Translations under genes and position numbers: made by a program
The notes under the pieces: generated by a model
The model's database searches: none
What the model saw: only the letters and a program-made list of their open reading frames with translations
What the model was told of the DNA's origin: nothing
Source of the DNA: a virus
DNA: 30,252 bases
Strand: one strand, 5' to 3'
Virus record (IMG/VR): IMGVR_UViG_3300037493_002005
Location: 1-30,252 of that record
Shown here: positions 21,700-27,667 of the stretch, piece by piece
How the letters are laid out: the number at the start of each line of letters is the position of its first letter
Numbering within the stretch: the first letter of the stretch is position 1

Positions 21700-22203
21700 A
21701 TGAAAAAAAACAACACGTTCAATCGAATTCACAAAATTTTCGACATCTTGAGCCGAGGCGGATTTTTTAGCGCTCAGGAAATTGCCGAAATAACAGGCGA
21801 GCCAAAGGGTACAATCAGCCCGCTATTAAGCGCGTTAGTTATTACGAAAAACATTATTAACGATCGCGGGCACGGTTACAAATGCGATTATTTCCATAAG
21901 GATTTAAAACAAATCGCTCAAGACGTGGCAAAGCATGAAAAGAACCGCCGTGAAATAATTCAGGGAAAACGAAAAGCCAAAATGAAAAAGTTTGAAAACA
22001 TCGTGAATCAGGTCGCGAATGAAACGCCAGCTCAATTAAGTATCGACATTAAAGAAAATTTTAAAGAGTTGGCCGAAACGCTGAAAAATAAAAAGTGGGA
22101 TTTTCAGCGCGACGATTCATTTCATATTGAGGAGGCGGTTAAGCTGTTGAAAACTCGCGGCTATAAAGTACTCGCCCCCGTGACTGAGTTTAAAGAAATT
22201 TAG
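21700..22203 (+). CDS. Winged-helix DNA-binding protein, unknown role
   Basis: The 167-residue protein has an N-terminal winged helix (about 8-60: RIHKIFDILSRGGFFSAQEI, then AEITGEPKGTISPLLSAL and the wing INDRGHGYKCDY), a basic middle (KHEKNRREIIQGKRKAKMKK, about 78-97) and a C-terminal helical domain (about 100-167). No enzyme motif is seen. It lies just before the leader RNA and replication genes, so it may be a regulator or a replication initiator, and could be an alternative ligand for the operators at 18688 and 19098. Confidence 0.6.
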   Translation: MKKNNTFNRIHKIFDILSRGGFFSAQEIAEITGEPKGTISPLLSALVITKNIINDRGHGYKCDYFHKDLKQIAQDVAKHEKNRREIIQGKRKAKMKKFENIVNQVANETPAQLSIDIKENFKELAETLKNKKWDFQRDDSFHIEEAVKLLKTRGYKVLAPVTEFKEI

Positions 22204-22319
22204 TACTATTGCGACGCTACTCAGTAATGAAAACATTTATAAATCCCACCGTTACCGTAATGCCATTAGTACATCCGTGCGCTGGGTAGCCGTTGCGCGT
22301 GGCGGTGGGTTTATCTTAA
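22204..22319 (+). ncRNA. Structured leader upstream of the replication genes
   Basis: This 116-bp gap holds a long stem: 22239-22251 pairs with 22303-22314 (CCCACCG with CGGTGGG, then an A/T extension across one bulge), with G-U and further pairs extending inward. Inside are TAATG-C-CATTA (22258-22268) and GCT-GGGT-AGC (22281-22290). The outer stem closes just before the ATG at 22320 and could control translation. A 20-codon frame with ATG at 22227 and TAG at 22287-22289 runs through the structure and may be a leader peptide. Confidence 0.5.
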
Positions 22320-22973
22320 ATGAAAAAATCATTTTTACTTTACATCGATTCGCTCGAGGTGCTGAACGTTTTAACCGACGAACAAGCGGGCCAATTATTT
22401 AAAGCTATTCGATGCCACCAACTCGGAATTGAGTTCGTATGTGAGCCCATTATTCAAATCGCGCTAACTTCATTCATTCAAAATTTTAAACGGGACGATG
22501 AAAAATATTTAATGATTGTAGAACGTAACCGCGCGAATGGCTTAAAAAATAGCAAGTTAAAATATGAAACCCAAAAAACCCAAAGGAACCCAGTGGGTTC
22601 CAATGGCATCCAATCGGGGCCACTCGTAACCGATACTGATAGTGATAATGATAGTGATAGTGAGAATGATATTAAAGAAAAAAAGGATAAAAAAAAGAAA
22701 TTCCAACCGCCAACCCTTCAGGAGGTAAAAAGTTGGTTTATCGAAAACGGTTCCACCGCTGAGGCTGGCGCCAAGGCTTGGCAGTATTACACCGATGGGG
22801 AATGGATCGACTCCAAAGGCACCCCCGTCAAAAATTGGCGCCAAAAAATGAGGGGCGGCCGTTGGCTCGAGGATAAACCCAAAACAACCAAACCCGAAGA
22901 GGTTTACCGCCAGCTCGATCGTGAGCTCGTTCCTGGCTCCGATATTCTTTATAAATACAATCCTCACGGATAA
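22320..22973 (+). CDS. Replication protein, DUF6291-like (helicase loader or replisome organiser)
   Basis: The 217-residue protein begins MKKSFLLYIDSLEVLNVLTD and EQAGQLFKAI, then IIQIALTSFIQNFKRDDEKY and RNRANGLKNS. This is the pattern I associate with DUF6291, a domain found in front of DnaB helicase genes. An acidic Ser-rich linker (DTDSDNDSDSEND, about 101-113) and a Lys block follow. The C-terminal domain (about 122-195) has PPTLQEVKSWFIENG and GWxxYxDGEW-like WQYYTDGEWIDSKG, seen in phage replisome proteins that contact helicase. It lies 14 bp before dnaB, so helicase loading is the likely role; this is by analogy. Confidence 0.7.
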   Translation: MKKSFLLYIDSLEVLNVLTDEQAGQLFKAIRCHQLGIEFVCEPIIQIALTSFIQNFKRDDEKYLMIVERNRANGLKNSKLKYETQKTQRNPVGSNGIQSGPLVTDTDSDNDSDSENDIKEKKDKKKKFQPPTLQEVKSWFIENGSTAEAGAKAWQYYTDGEWIDSKGTPVKNWRQKMRGGRWLEDKPKTTKPEEVYRQLDRELVPGSDILYKYNPHG

Positions 22974-22987
22974 CCCGAAAACCACCC

Positions 22988-24319
22988 ATGTTAACACCCC
23001 CAAACGATACCGAACTCGAAAAAATAGCCCTAGGAGCCATTTTACTCGATTTTAACGCACTTAAACGCGTCGAGGGTATATTGACCCCCGAAAAGTTTTT
23101 TGACCCGCGTAATGGGCTTATTTTCGATTCTATCCTAAAATTAAAAAGTGAAAATTTACCCATCGACATTTTAACCGTAACTCAAACGCTCAGAAAGTCG
23201 AAACAATTGAGCGCGGCGGGCGGTCCCCTTTACCTATCTGAACTCACCACGCGCGTAAGCTCCACCGCCAACCTCGAAACATGGGCGCTCCAAATGGTGG
23301 AAATGTACCTAAAAAGGGAGCTCGCCAAAATGGCGGCGCGGTTAGCTGAAGAGGCCCTTTCGCCCGAAAACGACCCGTTCGACCTTTATAACAGCTACTC
23401 GTTACAACTAACCGACCTCATTAAATCAAACCTAAAGGGCGAAACCTCGCATATTTCCCAAATAACCCCCGAAACTACCCAAAGCATCGAGGAGCGCGAG
23501 CGCCACGGCCTAAGCGGAATACCGACGGGAATTTCTAACGTGGATCACATTCTCGGAGGCCACCAAAAAGGCGACCTCGTTTACATAGCGGCCCGCCCAG
23601 GCATGGGGAAAACCGCCCTCGCGCTGAGCGTTGCCCTTAACATGGCTCAAAGCGGTTATCCCGTGGCGTTTTTTAGCCTCGAAATGAGCCGCGCCCAACT
23701 TGTTTTTAGGCTGGCGTCCATGCTTTCGGGAATGAACGCCGAGAAACTTTCGAAATACACGTTAACGGCTGACGAAAAGCGAACGTATTACCAAACCGTT
23801 GACCGTTTAAACGCCCTCCCGATATACATCGACGACCGCCCAGGCCTTTCCATATTTGATTTAAAAACGCGGGTCCGAACTTTAGCCGAACGTTCCAACG
23901 TCAAAGCGGCGTTTATTGATTACGTCCAACTTTTAAGCGCTGGGAATAAGAAAAATTTTGGCTCTCGAGAACAGGAAATTAGCACGATTTCGAGAGGCCT
24001 CAAGTTGATTGCAAAGGAAAACGCCATTCCCGTAATCGCACTCAGCCAATTAAGCCGCGCCGTAGAGGCCCGCCAAGATAAACGGCCGCTCCTTTCCGAT
24101 TTGCGCGATTCGGGGAGTTTAGAACAGGACGCCGACGTCGTGGCTTTTCTTTACCGCGCTGGGTATTATGACACCAACGCCCCAATTAACGGGGCCGAGT
24201 TCATAATCGCCAAACATCGCAACGGACGTACGGGTATGCTGGGCGTTAATTTCACCCCCGAAACGATGCATTACACAAGCCAACTTAATACACCCAATAA
24301 CGATATTTTTGAATTATGA
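22988..24319 (+). CDS. dnaB: Replicative DNA helicase, DnaB family
   Basis: The 443-residue protein unwinds DNA ahead of the fork. N-terminal domain (1-105) begins PPNDTELEKIALGAILLD as in DnaB; a linker leads to the RecA-like core with GIPTGISNVDHILGG, Walker A ARPGMGKTA (202-210), the FFSLEMS motif (228-234), Walker B AAFIDYVQLL (307-316), and LSQLSRAVE...DLRDSGSLEQDAD with the arginine-finger region. All motifs are intact and the length is normal. With no phage primase or polymerase found, it should act in the host replisome. The TGA overlaps the next ATG as ATGA. Confidence 0.95.
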   Translation: MLTPPNDTELEKIALGAILLDFNALKRVEGILTPEKFFDPRNGLIFDSILKLKSENLPIDILTVTQTLRKSKQLSAAGGPLYLSELTTRVSSTANLETWALQMVEMYLKRELAKMAARLAEEALSPENDPFDLYNSYSLQLTDLIKSNLKGETSHISQITPETTQSIEERERHGLSGIPTGISNVDHILGGHQKGDLVYIAARPGMGKTALALSVALNMAQSGYPVAFFSLEMSRAQLVFRLASMLSGMNAEKLSKYTLTADEKRTYYQTVDRLNALPIYIDDRPGLSIFDLKTRVRTLAERSNVKAAFIDYVQLLSAGNKKNFGSREQEISTISRGLKLIAKENAIPVIALSQLSRAVEARQDKRPLLSDLRDSGSLEQDADVVAFLYRAGYYDTNAPINGAEFIIAKHRNGRTGMLGVNFTPETMHYTSQLNTPNNDIFEL

Positions 24320-24486
24320 AAGCATTTAAAAACTCGGACGGTTCTTTTGACGTCCTCAAGGAAAACCAACTTTTCCACGTGAAAAGCGGCCGCGCTAAAT
24401 ACGTCGGCCAAATCGGCCCAGCGTGGAAAGCGTGGGGCGCTGAGGTTAAAAGGATTCCGAGAACCGTTTCTCAGTTAATAAAATGA
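24316..24486 (+). CDS. Small protein (56 aa) between dnaB and ninG
   Basis: Linked by ATGA to both neighbours, so almost certainly translated. The 56-residue protein (MKAFKNSDGSFDVLKENQLF, then HVKSGRAKYVGQIGPAWKAW) is basic and probably beta-rich at the start. No family recognised. It may be an accessory of replication or recombination by position only. Confidence 0.65.
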   Translation: MKAFKNSDGSFDVLKENQLFHVKSGRAKYVGQIGPAWKAWGAEVKRIPRTVSQLIK

Positions 24487-25019
24487 AACGTTGCAAAATT
24501 TGTAAGGCGCCCTTTACGCCAACTTACTCGAGCTTACAAGCAACTTGCACAAAGCCCCAATGTTTAATTGAATGGGGCCGCGTTACTGAGCGAAAAAAAG
24601 CCAAACGGGAAATTAAAGAAATGAGGGAAAACATTAAAAGCGTTTCCCAATATCGGCGCGAGCTTCAAAAAGTGTTTAATGAATTCATCCGCCTCAGGGA
24701 TAAAAAAGAGCCGTGTATATCTTGCGGCCGAACCCTCCCCGCCAAATATGACGCGGGTCACTTTTACAGCGTGGGGGCTTATCCGAATTTAAGGTTTAAC
24801 GAGGATAACGTTCACGGCCAATGCGTCGAATGTAACCAGCATCGACACGGGAACCTCCTCGAATATTCCCCAAGATTAACAGAACGAATCGGATTCGAGC
24901 GGGCGAGTAAATTAATGGTTATTCGAAACGAGCCGCTGAGGCTGAGCCTTGAGGAAATCAAAGCGAAAACGGAATATTATAAAAACTTAGTCAAAGAATG
25001 GAAAATGAGGAACGAATAA
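24483..25019 (+). CDS. ninG: NinG-like recombination nuclease (Rap family)
   Basis: The 178-residue protein resembles lambda NinG/Rap, a structure-specific nuclease that resolves recombination intermediates. Features: an N-terminal CKICKAPF zinc half-site with second pair (C22, C27), a basic coiled region (about 30-65), and the conserved core CISCGRTLPAKYDAGHFYSV, then GQCVECNQHRHGN (Cys/His metal site, HNH-like). The family usually lies among phage recombination or late-regulation genes; here it follows the SSAP, exonuclease and helicase. Confidence 0.88.
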   Translation: MKRCKICKAPFTPTYSSLQATCTKPQCLIEWGRVTERKKAKREIKEMRENIKSVSQYRRELQKVFNEFIRLRDKKEPCISCGRTLPAKYDAGHFYSVGAYPNLRFNEDNVHGQCVECNQHRHGNLLEYSPRLTERIGFERASKLMVIRNEPLRLSLEEIKAKTEYYKNLVKEWKMRNE

Positions 25020-25159
25020 AGGAATTAAAAAACGAGCTGTTTATCCTCATGGCGCGGCGATCACTCCGCCCCTGTGTAACCGAAAACGCCCGCCAATGGT
25101 CAATAATGGCGGAGCTTTATAACCTCACAGGAAACGAACGTTATAAGTTAAATAGTTAA
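24998..25159 (+). CDS. Small protein (53 aa) with C-terminal LYNLTGNERY
   Basis: ATG at 24998 overlaps the ninG end by 22 bp. The 53-residue product is MENEERIKELKNELFILMAR, then RSLRPCVTENARQWSIMAEL and YNLTGNERYKLNS. The end LYNLTGNERY recurs as LYELTGNEIY in the last gene of the operon, about 570 bp on, so the two may be paralogues reduced to a common C-terminal motif. Function unknown. Confidence 0.6.
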   Translation: MENEERIKELKNELFILMARRSLRPCVTENARQWSIMAELYNLTGNERYKLNS

Positions 25160-25177
25160 CCCTTAAAATTTAAATAA

Positions 25178-25411
25178 ATGAGTAATTTTCAACCAAAGGA
25201 GGGGCAAGGTTCGCTCTTCAGAAACGACAAAAAACAAAACGATAAAAGCCCCGATTATGGCGGGTCGATTATCGTTAACGGCCGCGAAATGCGCTTATCG
25301 GCGTGGGTAAAAGAGGGGAAAAGTGGGAAATTTTTAAGCCTCCAAATCAGCGAAAAGAAACCAACCCAAACGCCAGCCAATGGAAACCAATCCAACGACC
25401 TCCCTTTTTGA
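25178..25411 (+). CDS. Small OB-fold SSB-like protein
   Basis: The 77-residue protein has [11 protein letters not shown] near the N-terminus and a beta-rich core ([17 protein letters not shown], then [16 protein letters not shown]), a pattern I associate with short OB-fold proteins of phages and plasmids. It ends QSNDLPF. DLPF matches the acidic/hydrophobic tail by which SSB proteins recruit partners. With the replication operon around it, an ssDNA-binding role is likely, though a single domain this short would need oligomers. The 3' end overlaps the next frame by 32 bp. Confidence 0.7.
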   Translation: MSNFQPKEGQGSLFRNDKKQNDKSPDYGGSIIVNGREMRLSAWVKEGKSGKFLSLQISEKKPTQTPANGNQSNDLPF

Positions 25412-25550
25412 GTTGATCGACCAACTCACGGCCTTAATTTCCAACTATGACGGCCGAAATACCCAGCTTTCGGACGGATTACGCGGGTACATTCAAGGCC
25501 TGAGGGAAGCGCGCCACCTCGCGCAAAATTTACAGGACCGCGAATTATGA
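25380..25550 (+). CDS. Small overlapping protein (56 aa)
   Basis: ATG at 25380 lies within the SSB-like gene, and the TGA overlaps the next ATG (ATGA). The product is [20 protein letters not shown], then [20 protein letters not shown] and a charged end ([15 protein letters not shown]). It is helical. It fills the 135-bp gap between flanking genes. No family recognised. Confidence 0.6.
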   Translation: METNPTTSLFELIDQLTALISNYDGRNTQLSDGLRGYIQGLREARHLAQNLQDREL

Positions 25551-25741
25551 AAAAAACCCTGTTGGATGAAACGTTTAAACTCACCGCGGAAATTAACGCG
25601 CTGAGGGCTGAGCGGATTGAGCTCTTAAAATCTGAATTCGATTATACTACGCGAGCCTACGCGCACAATCATAAACGCTTAATAGTAATAAATAAACGTT
25701 TGTATGAATTAACAGGGAATGAAATTTATAATCGGCGCTAA
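25547..25741 (+). CDS. Last early gene (64 aa), LYELTGNEIY protein
   Basis: The 64-residue helical protein ([20 protein letters not shown], then AERIELLKSEFDYTTRAYAH) ends VINKRLYELTGNEIYNRR, sharing its C-terminal motif with the 53-residue protein at 24998. Its stop codon overlaps that of the endolysin by two bases (TAA at 25739-25741 against 25738-25740 on the other strand), so the two transcription units meet with no spacer. A strong hairpin begins six bases later. Confidence 0.65.
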   Translation: MKKTLLDETFKLTAEINALRAERIELLKSEFDYTTRAYAHNHKRLIVINKRLYELTGNEIYNRR

Positions 25742-26124
25742 ATTTCAAAATGGGGGCGGTCTTGGAATCTTTTCCAATCGCCCCCCCATTTTACTAAGCC
25801 GTTAAAATTTGCCTTAATAATCGCCGCAAATTTGGCGAATAAATCAACGTCCCAATCGAGAACGCCTTCCGAGTTTTTAAATGCAATATCGAAAGCCTGA
25901 GCGGGTTTAACGTTGTGTTTACCCCCTTTCCTGATATTGGTAACTATCTTTCCTGGCGCCGTTCGGCCCTTGGCGTAGAGTTCGGCTTGCTCCTCGTTAC
26001 TGCGAAACGTGCACGTTAGAAAAGGTTGGGGGTCGTTTGGATATAACGACCGAAATTCATGAGCCGCCAGCGTGTAAGCCCTTTGGAGTCGATAATCGCA
26101 GTCTGTTAATTTTCGGCTTGCCAT
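25738..26124 (-). CDS. Endolysin, L-Ala-D-Glu type peptidase (M15 family)
   Basis: The 128-residue enzyme should cut the peptidoglycan stem peptide at the end of infection. M15/VanY motifs are intact: TCTFRSNEEQAELYAKGRT (37-55), GKHNVKPAQAFDIAF (zinc ligands H70, D79) and RPHFEI (H125 as the third ligand), with WGGDW (113-117) in front. No signal peptide, so it depends on a holin. It lies last in the late unit after two membrane proteins, with 19 bp overlap with the upstream gene. Its last codons form the bidirectional hairpin described separately. Confidence 0.9.
   Translation of the reverse strand: MASRKLTDCDYRLQRAYTLAAHEFRSLYPNDPQPFLTCTFRSNEEQAELYAKGRTAPGKIVTNIRKGGKHNVKPAQAFDIAFKNSEGVLDWDVDLFAKFAAIIKANFNGLVKWGGDWKRFQDRPHFEI
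25747..25792. terminator. Bidirectional terminator inside the endolysin 3' end
   Basis: AAAATGGGGGCG pairs with CGCCCCC..ATTTT (two extra C bulged), and inside it TTGGAA (25762-25767) pairs with TTCCAA (25772-25777) around a TCTT loop. That gives about 18 bp in a two-part stem with A-runs and T-runs at both feet, where the two convergent units meet. The stem encodes endolysin residues WGGDWKRFQDRPHF, including the last zinc ligand. Confidence 0.75.
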
Positions 26125-26687
26125 TTCCTTAATGTTTCATCCTTCATTCGTGAGCCCCGAGAGCTTCCAACGTAGTAAGCAAAAATTGAGGTTCCAATCG
26201 ATAACACGCTCCCGAAAGTCATATCGGCGAGGCGTTGGTTTTCGTGGGGAATTACGATAAATATGAGCGATAAAACGACGCCAATTAATAGGCTGAGCCC
26301 TATAATTACCACGGCGGCGAAAAGCCAATCGCGTTTCCCCGTTGCGCTCAGGAAAGCCGCCTCACGTTCGCGGGCGCTTTTGCGATCGTCGACCTCAGCG
26401 CGGTAAAATTCGAGCTCCGTAGTTAAATCGAGCCGCGTCATTTCGAGTTCAAAGTTTAACCGCAACTTTTCGAACTCCAAAGCGATAGCGTTATGTTCGT
26501 CGCTTTTATGCTTTTGGCCGTTAAGCCACGCGCCCACCGTCTCAAGGGCTTGAACGCCCGTAATATCGCCCGCGATTTCGAGAATATCGCCCGCGACGGG
26601 TTTTACCTTATCCCGAATAAATGAGCCGAATTTTGAGCCCTTAATCCGTTCGCCGACGGGTTTCTTATTTGGGTTCTTTTTGCTCAC
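26106..26687 (-). CDS. Holin-like membrane protein with coiled stalk
   Basis: The 193-residue protein starts with GTG (26685-26687) that overlaps the previous TGA as GTGA. It has a basic N-terminus (KKNPNKKPVGERIKGSKFG), an amphipathic region, a charged coiled segment (about 62-115), two membrane helices (about 121-146: DWLFAAVVIIGLSLLIGVV; 156-175), and a basic C-terminal tail. This is like the so-called 3TM holins of Bacteroidota phages as I know them. Position between a holin and an endolysin suggests a pinholin, antiholin or spanin-like part; the sequence does not decide. Confidence 0.6.
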   Translation of the reverse strand: MSKKNPNKKPVGERIKGSKFGSFIRDKVKPVAGDILEIAGDITGVQALETVGAWLNGQKHKSDEHNAIALEFEKLRLNFELEMTRLDLTTELEFYRAEVDDRKSAREREAAFLSATGKRDWLFAAVVIIGLSLLIGVVLSLIFIVIPHENQRLADMTFGSVLSIGTSIFAYYVGSSRGSRMKDETLRKWQAEN

Positions 26688-27010
26688 TTTTTAGGCATGA
26701 AAAAAGAAATAATTCCCGTAAATATTTTTTTATAATTAGCCATGACGTAAATAAACAGTTTTTCACCCATGAGCGTAGCCATTGGAACGGCCCAGCTGGC
26801 TTCAACACCGAATCCGTTATTCTCGCAGTAAATCGACGTCATATAACCCGAAAAAACGGAAAGGCCGATTACCGCCACCCATTGAATAACGGTTAGGGTT
26901 CGTTTCATATATAACATGTAACTAATTTTCCCCATCGTACCCAGTACGATACCGAACACCCAATTTTGAACGTTCGAAAGGAAATCCGCGAAAGCATCGA
27001 AAAAGCTCAT
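26684..27010 (-). CDS. Holin
   Basis: The 108-residue protein has hydrophobic segments at about 16-34, 41-60 and 72-92, and a basic C-terminus (YKKIFTGIISFFMPKK). Size, three segments and location before the endolysin support a holin that permeabilises the inner membrane. It resembles the group often annotated phage holin family in Bacteroidota. Its ATG overlaps the TGA of the 30-codon gene (ATGA). Confidence 0.75.
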   Translation of the reverse strand: MSFFDAFADFLSNVQNWVFGIVLGTMGKISYMLYMKRTLTVIQWVAVIGLSVFSGYMTSIYCENNGFGVEASWAVPMATLMGEKLFIYVMANYKKIFTGIISFFMPKK

Positions 27011-27099
27011 TTTCTTAGTTTAGTTTTTAGTAAAAGCTCCTTTTCGTACCGCTTGAGCGCCTCAAGTTGCACGCGCTTTTTTTCAGTTAGTTTTTTCAT
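27007..27099 (-). CDS. Tiny basic helical peptide (30 aa) before the holin
   Basis: A 30-codon frame encodes MKKLTEKKRVQLEALKRYEK followed by ELLLKTKLRK. It fits the gap between connector and holin genes with four bases on one side and ATGA overlap on the other. Highly charged single helix, 12 Lys/Arg. Could be a real regulator of the holin or a translation-coupling frame; no family recognised. Confidence 0.5.
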   Translation of the reverse strand: MKKLTEKKRVQLEALKRYEKELLLKTKLRK

Positions 27100-27103
27100 C
27101 AGT

Positions 27104-27667
27104 TTAGGGAATTTGGTTAATCCTCCTCACGCCATAAGTACGGCTCGACGCGGTATTTCCCGAACTAAATAAATAAGTGTTCGACCCTTTCGTAATTCCT
27201 ATCGGGCAACGCTGAGGCCAAACGTTATTCGAATATTCGGGGAATAACGCCGAGTTCGCACACAAATAATCTACCATTAAACTCGTATAATGCTCGGCGT
27301 TTTGCTGCCATTTATTTAATTGATCCTTAAAAACGACATCGGGCACGGGAGTTGAATCCTCGGAGGTTCTTTGAACCATCGTAGCGTTATCGATTTTATA
27401 CGTTAATGCTGGCGCCGCCTCGACCATCGCCCACCATAAAACCACGCGCCGAGCGTAATCGTCAACGAGCGTTAAATAATCGCCCGCGAGGGTATTATTT
27501 GCCACGTCGTTTTTAATCTTTTCGTAAAGGTTCGTCCCCAAATAAGGCGCTAGAAATTTATCCTGAGCCAAATAAATCGAGGGGTATAATAAATTGGGGT
27601 CGACCGCCCCGTTAACGTTGGTATATTTTTTAATATACACGTCGCTTATTAAAAGTATTTCAGCCAT
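27104..27667 (-). CDS. Head-tail connector protein (DUF6712-like)
   Basis: The 187-residue protein begins MAEILLISDVYIKKYTNVNG and has YPSIYLAQDKFLAPYLGTNL followed by helical sequence, a pattern I associate with DUF6712, a conserved family next to Bacteroidota phage portals. All-helical proteins of this size after a portal usually act as the head completion adaptor (gp6/gp15 type). Its ATG overlaps the portal stop (TAATG). The role is by position and fold class only. Confidence 0.65.
   Translation of the reverse strand: MAEILLISDVYIKKYTNVNGAVDPNLLYPSIYLAQDKFLAPYLGTNLYEKIKNDVANNTLAGDYLTLVDDYARRVVLWWAMVEAAPALTYKIDNATMVQRTSEDSTPVPDVVFKDQLNKWQQNAEHYTSLMVDYLCANSALFPEYSNNVWPQRCPIGITKGSNTYLFSSGNTASSRTYGVRRINQIP

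Noticed and set aside
22557-23169. Minus-strand frames opposite the DUF6291-like gene and dnaB
   Set aside because: They are the reverse of an Asp/Ser/Lys-rich linker and the helicase N-terminus; hydrophobic content is an artefact of complementing acidic codons.
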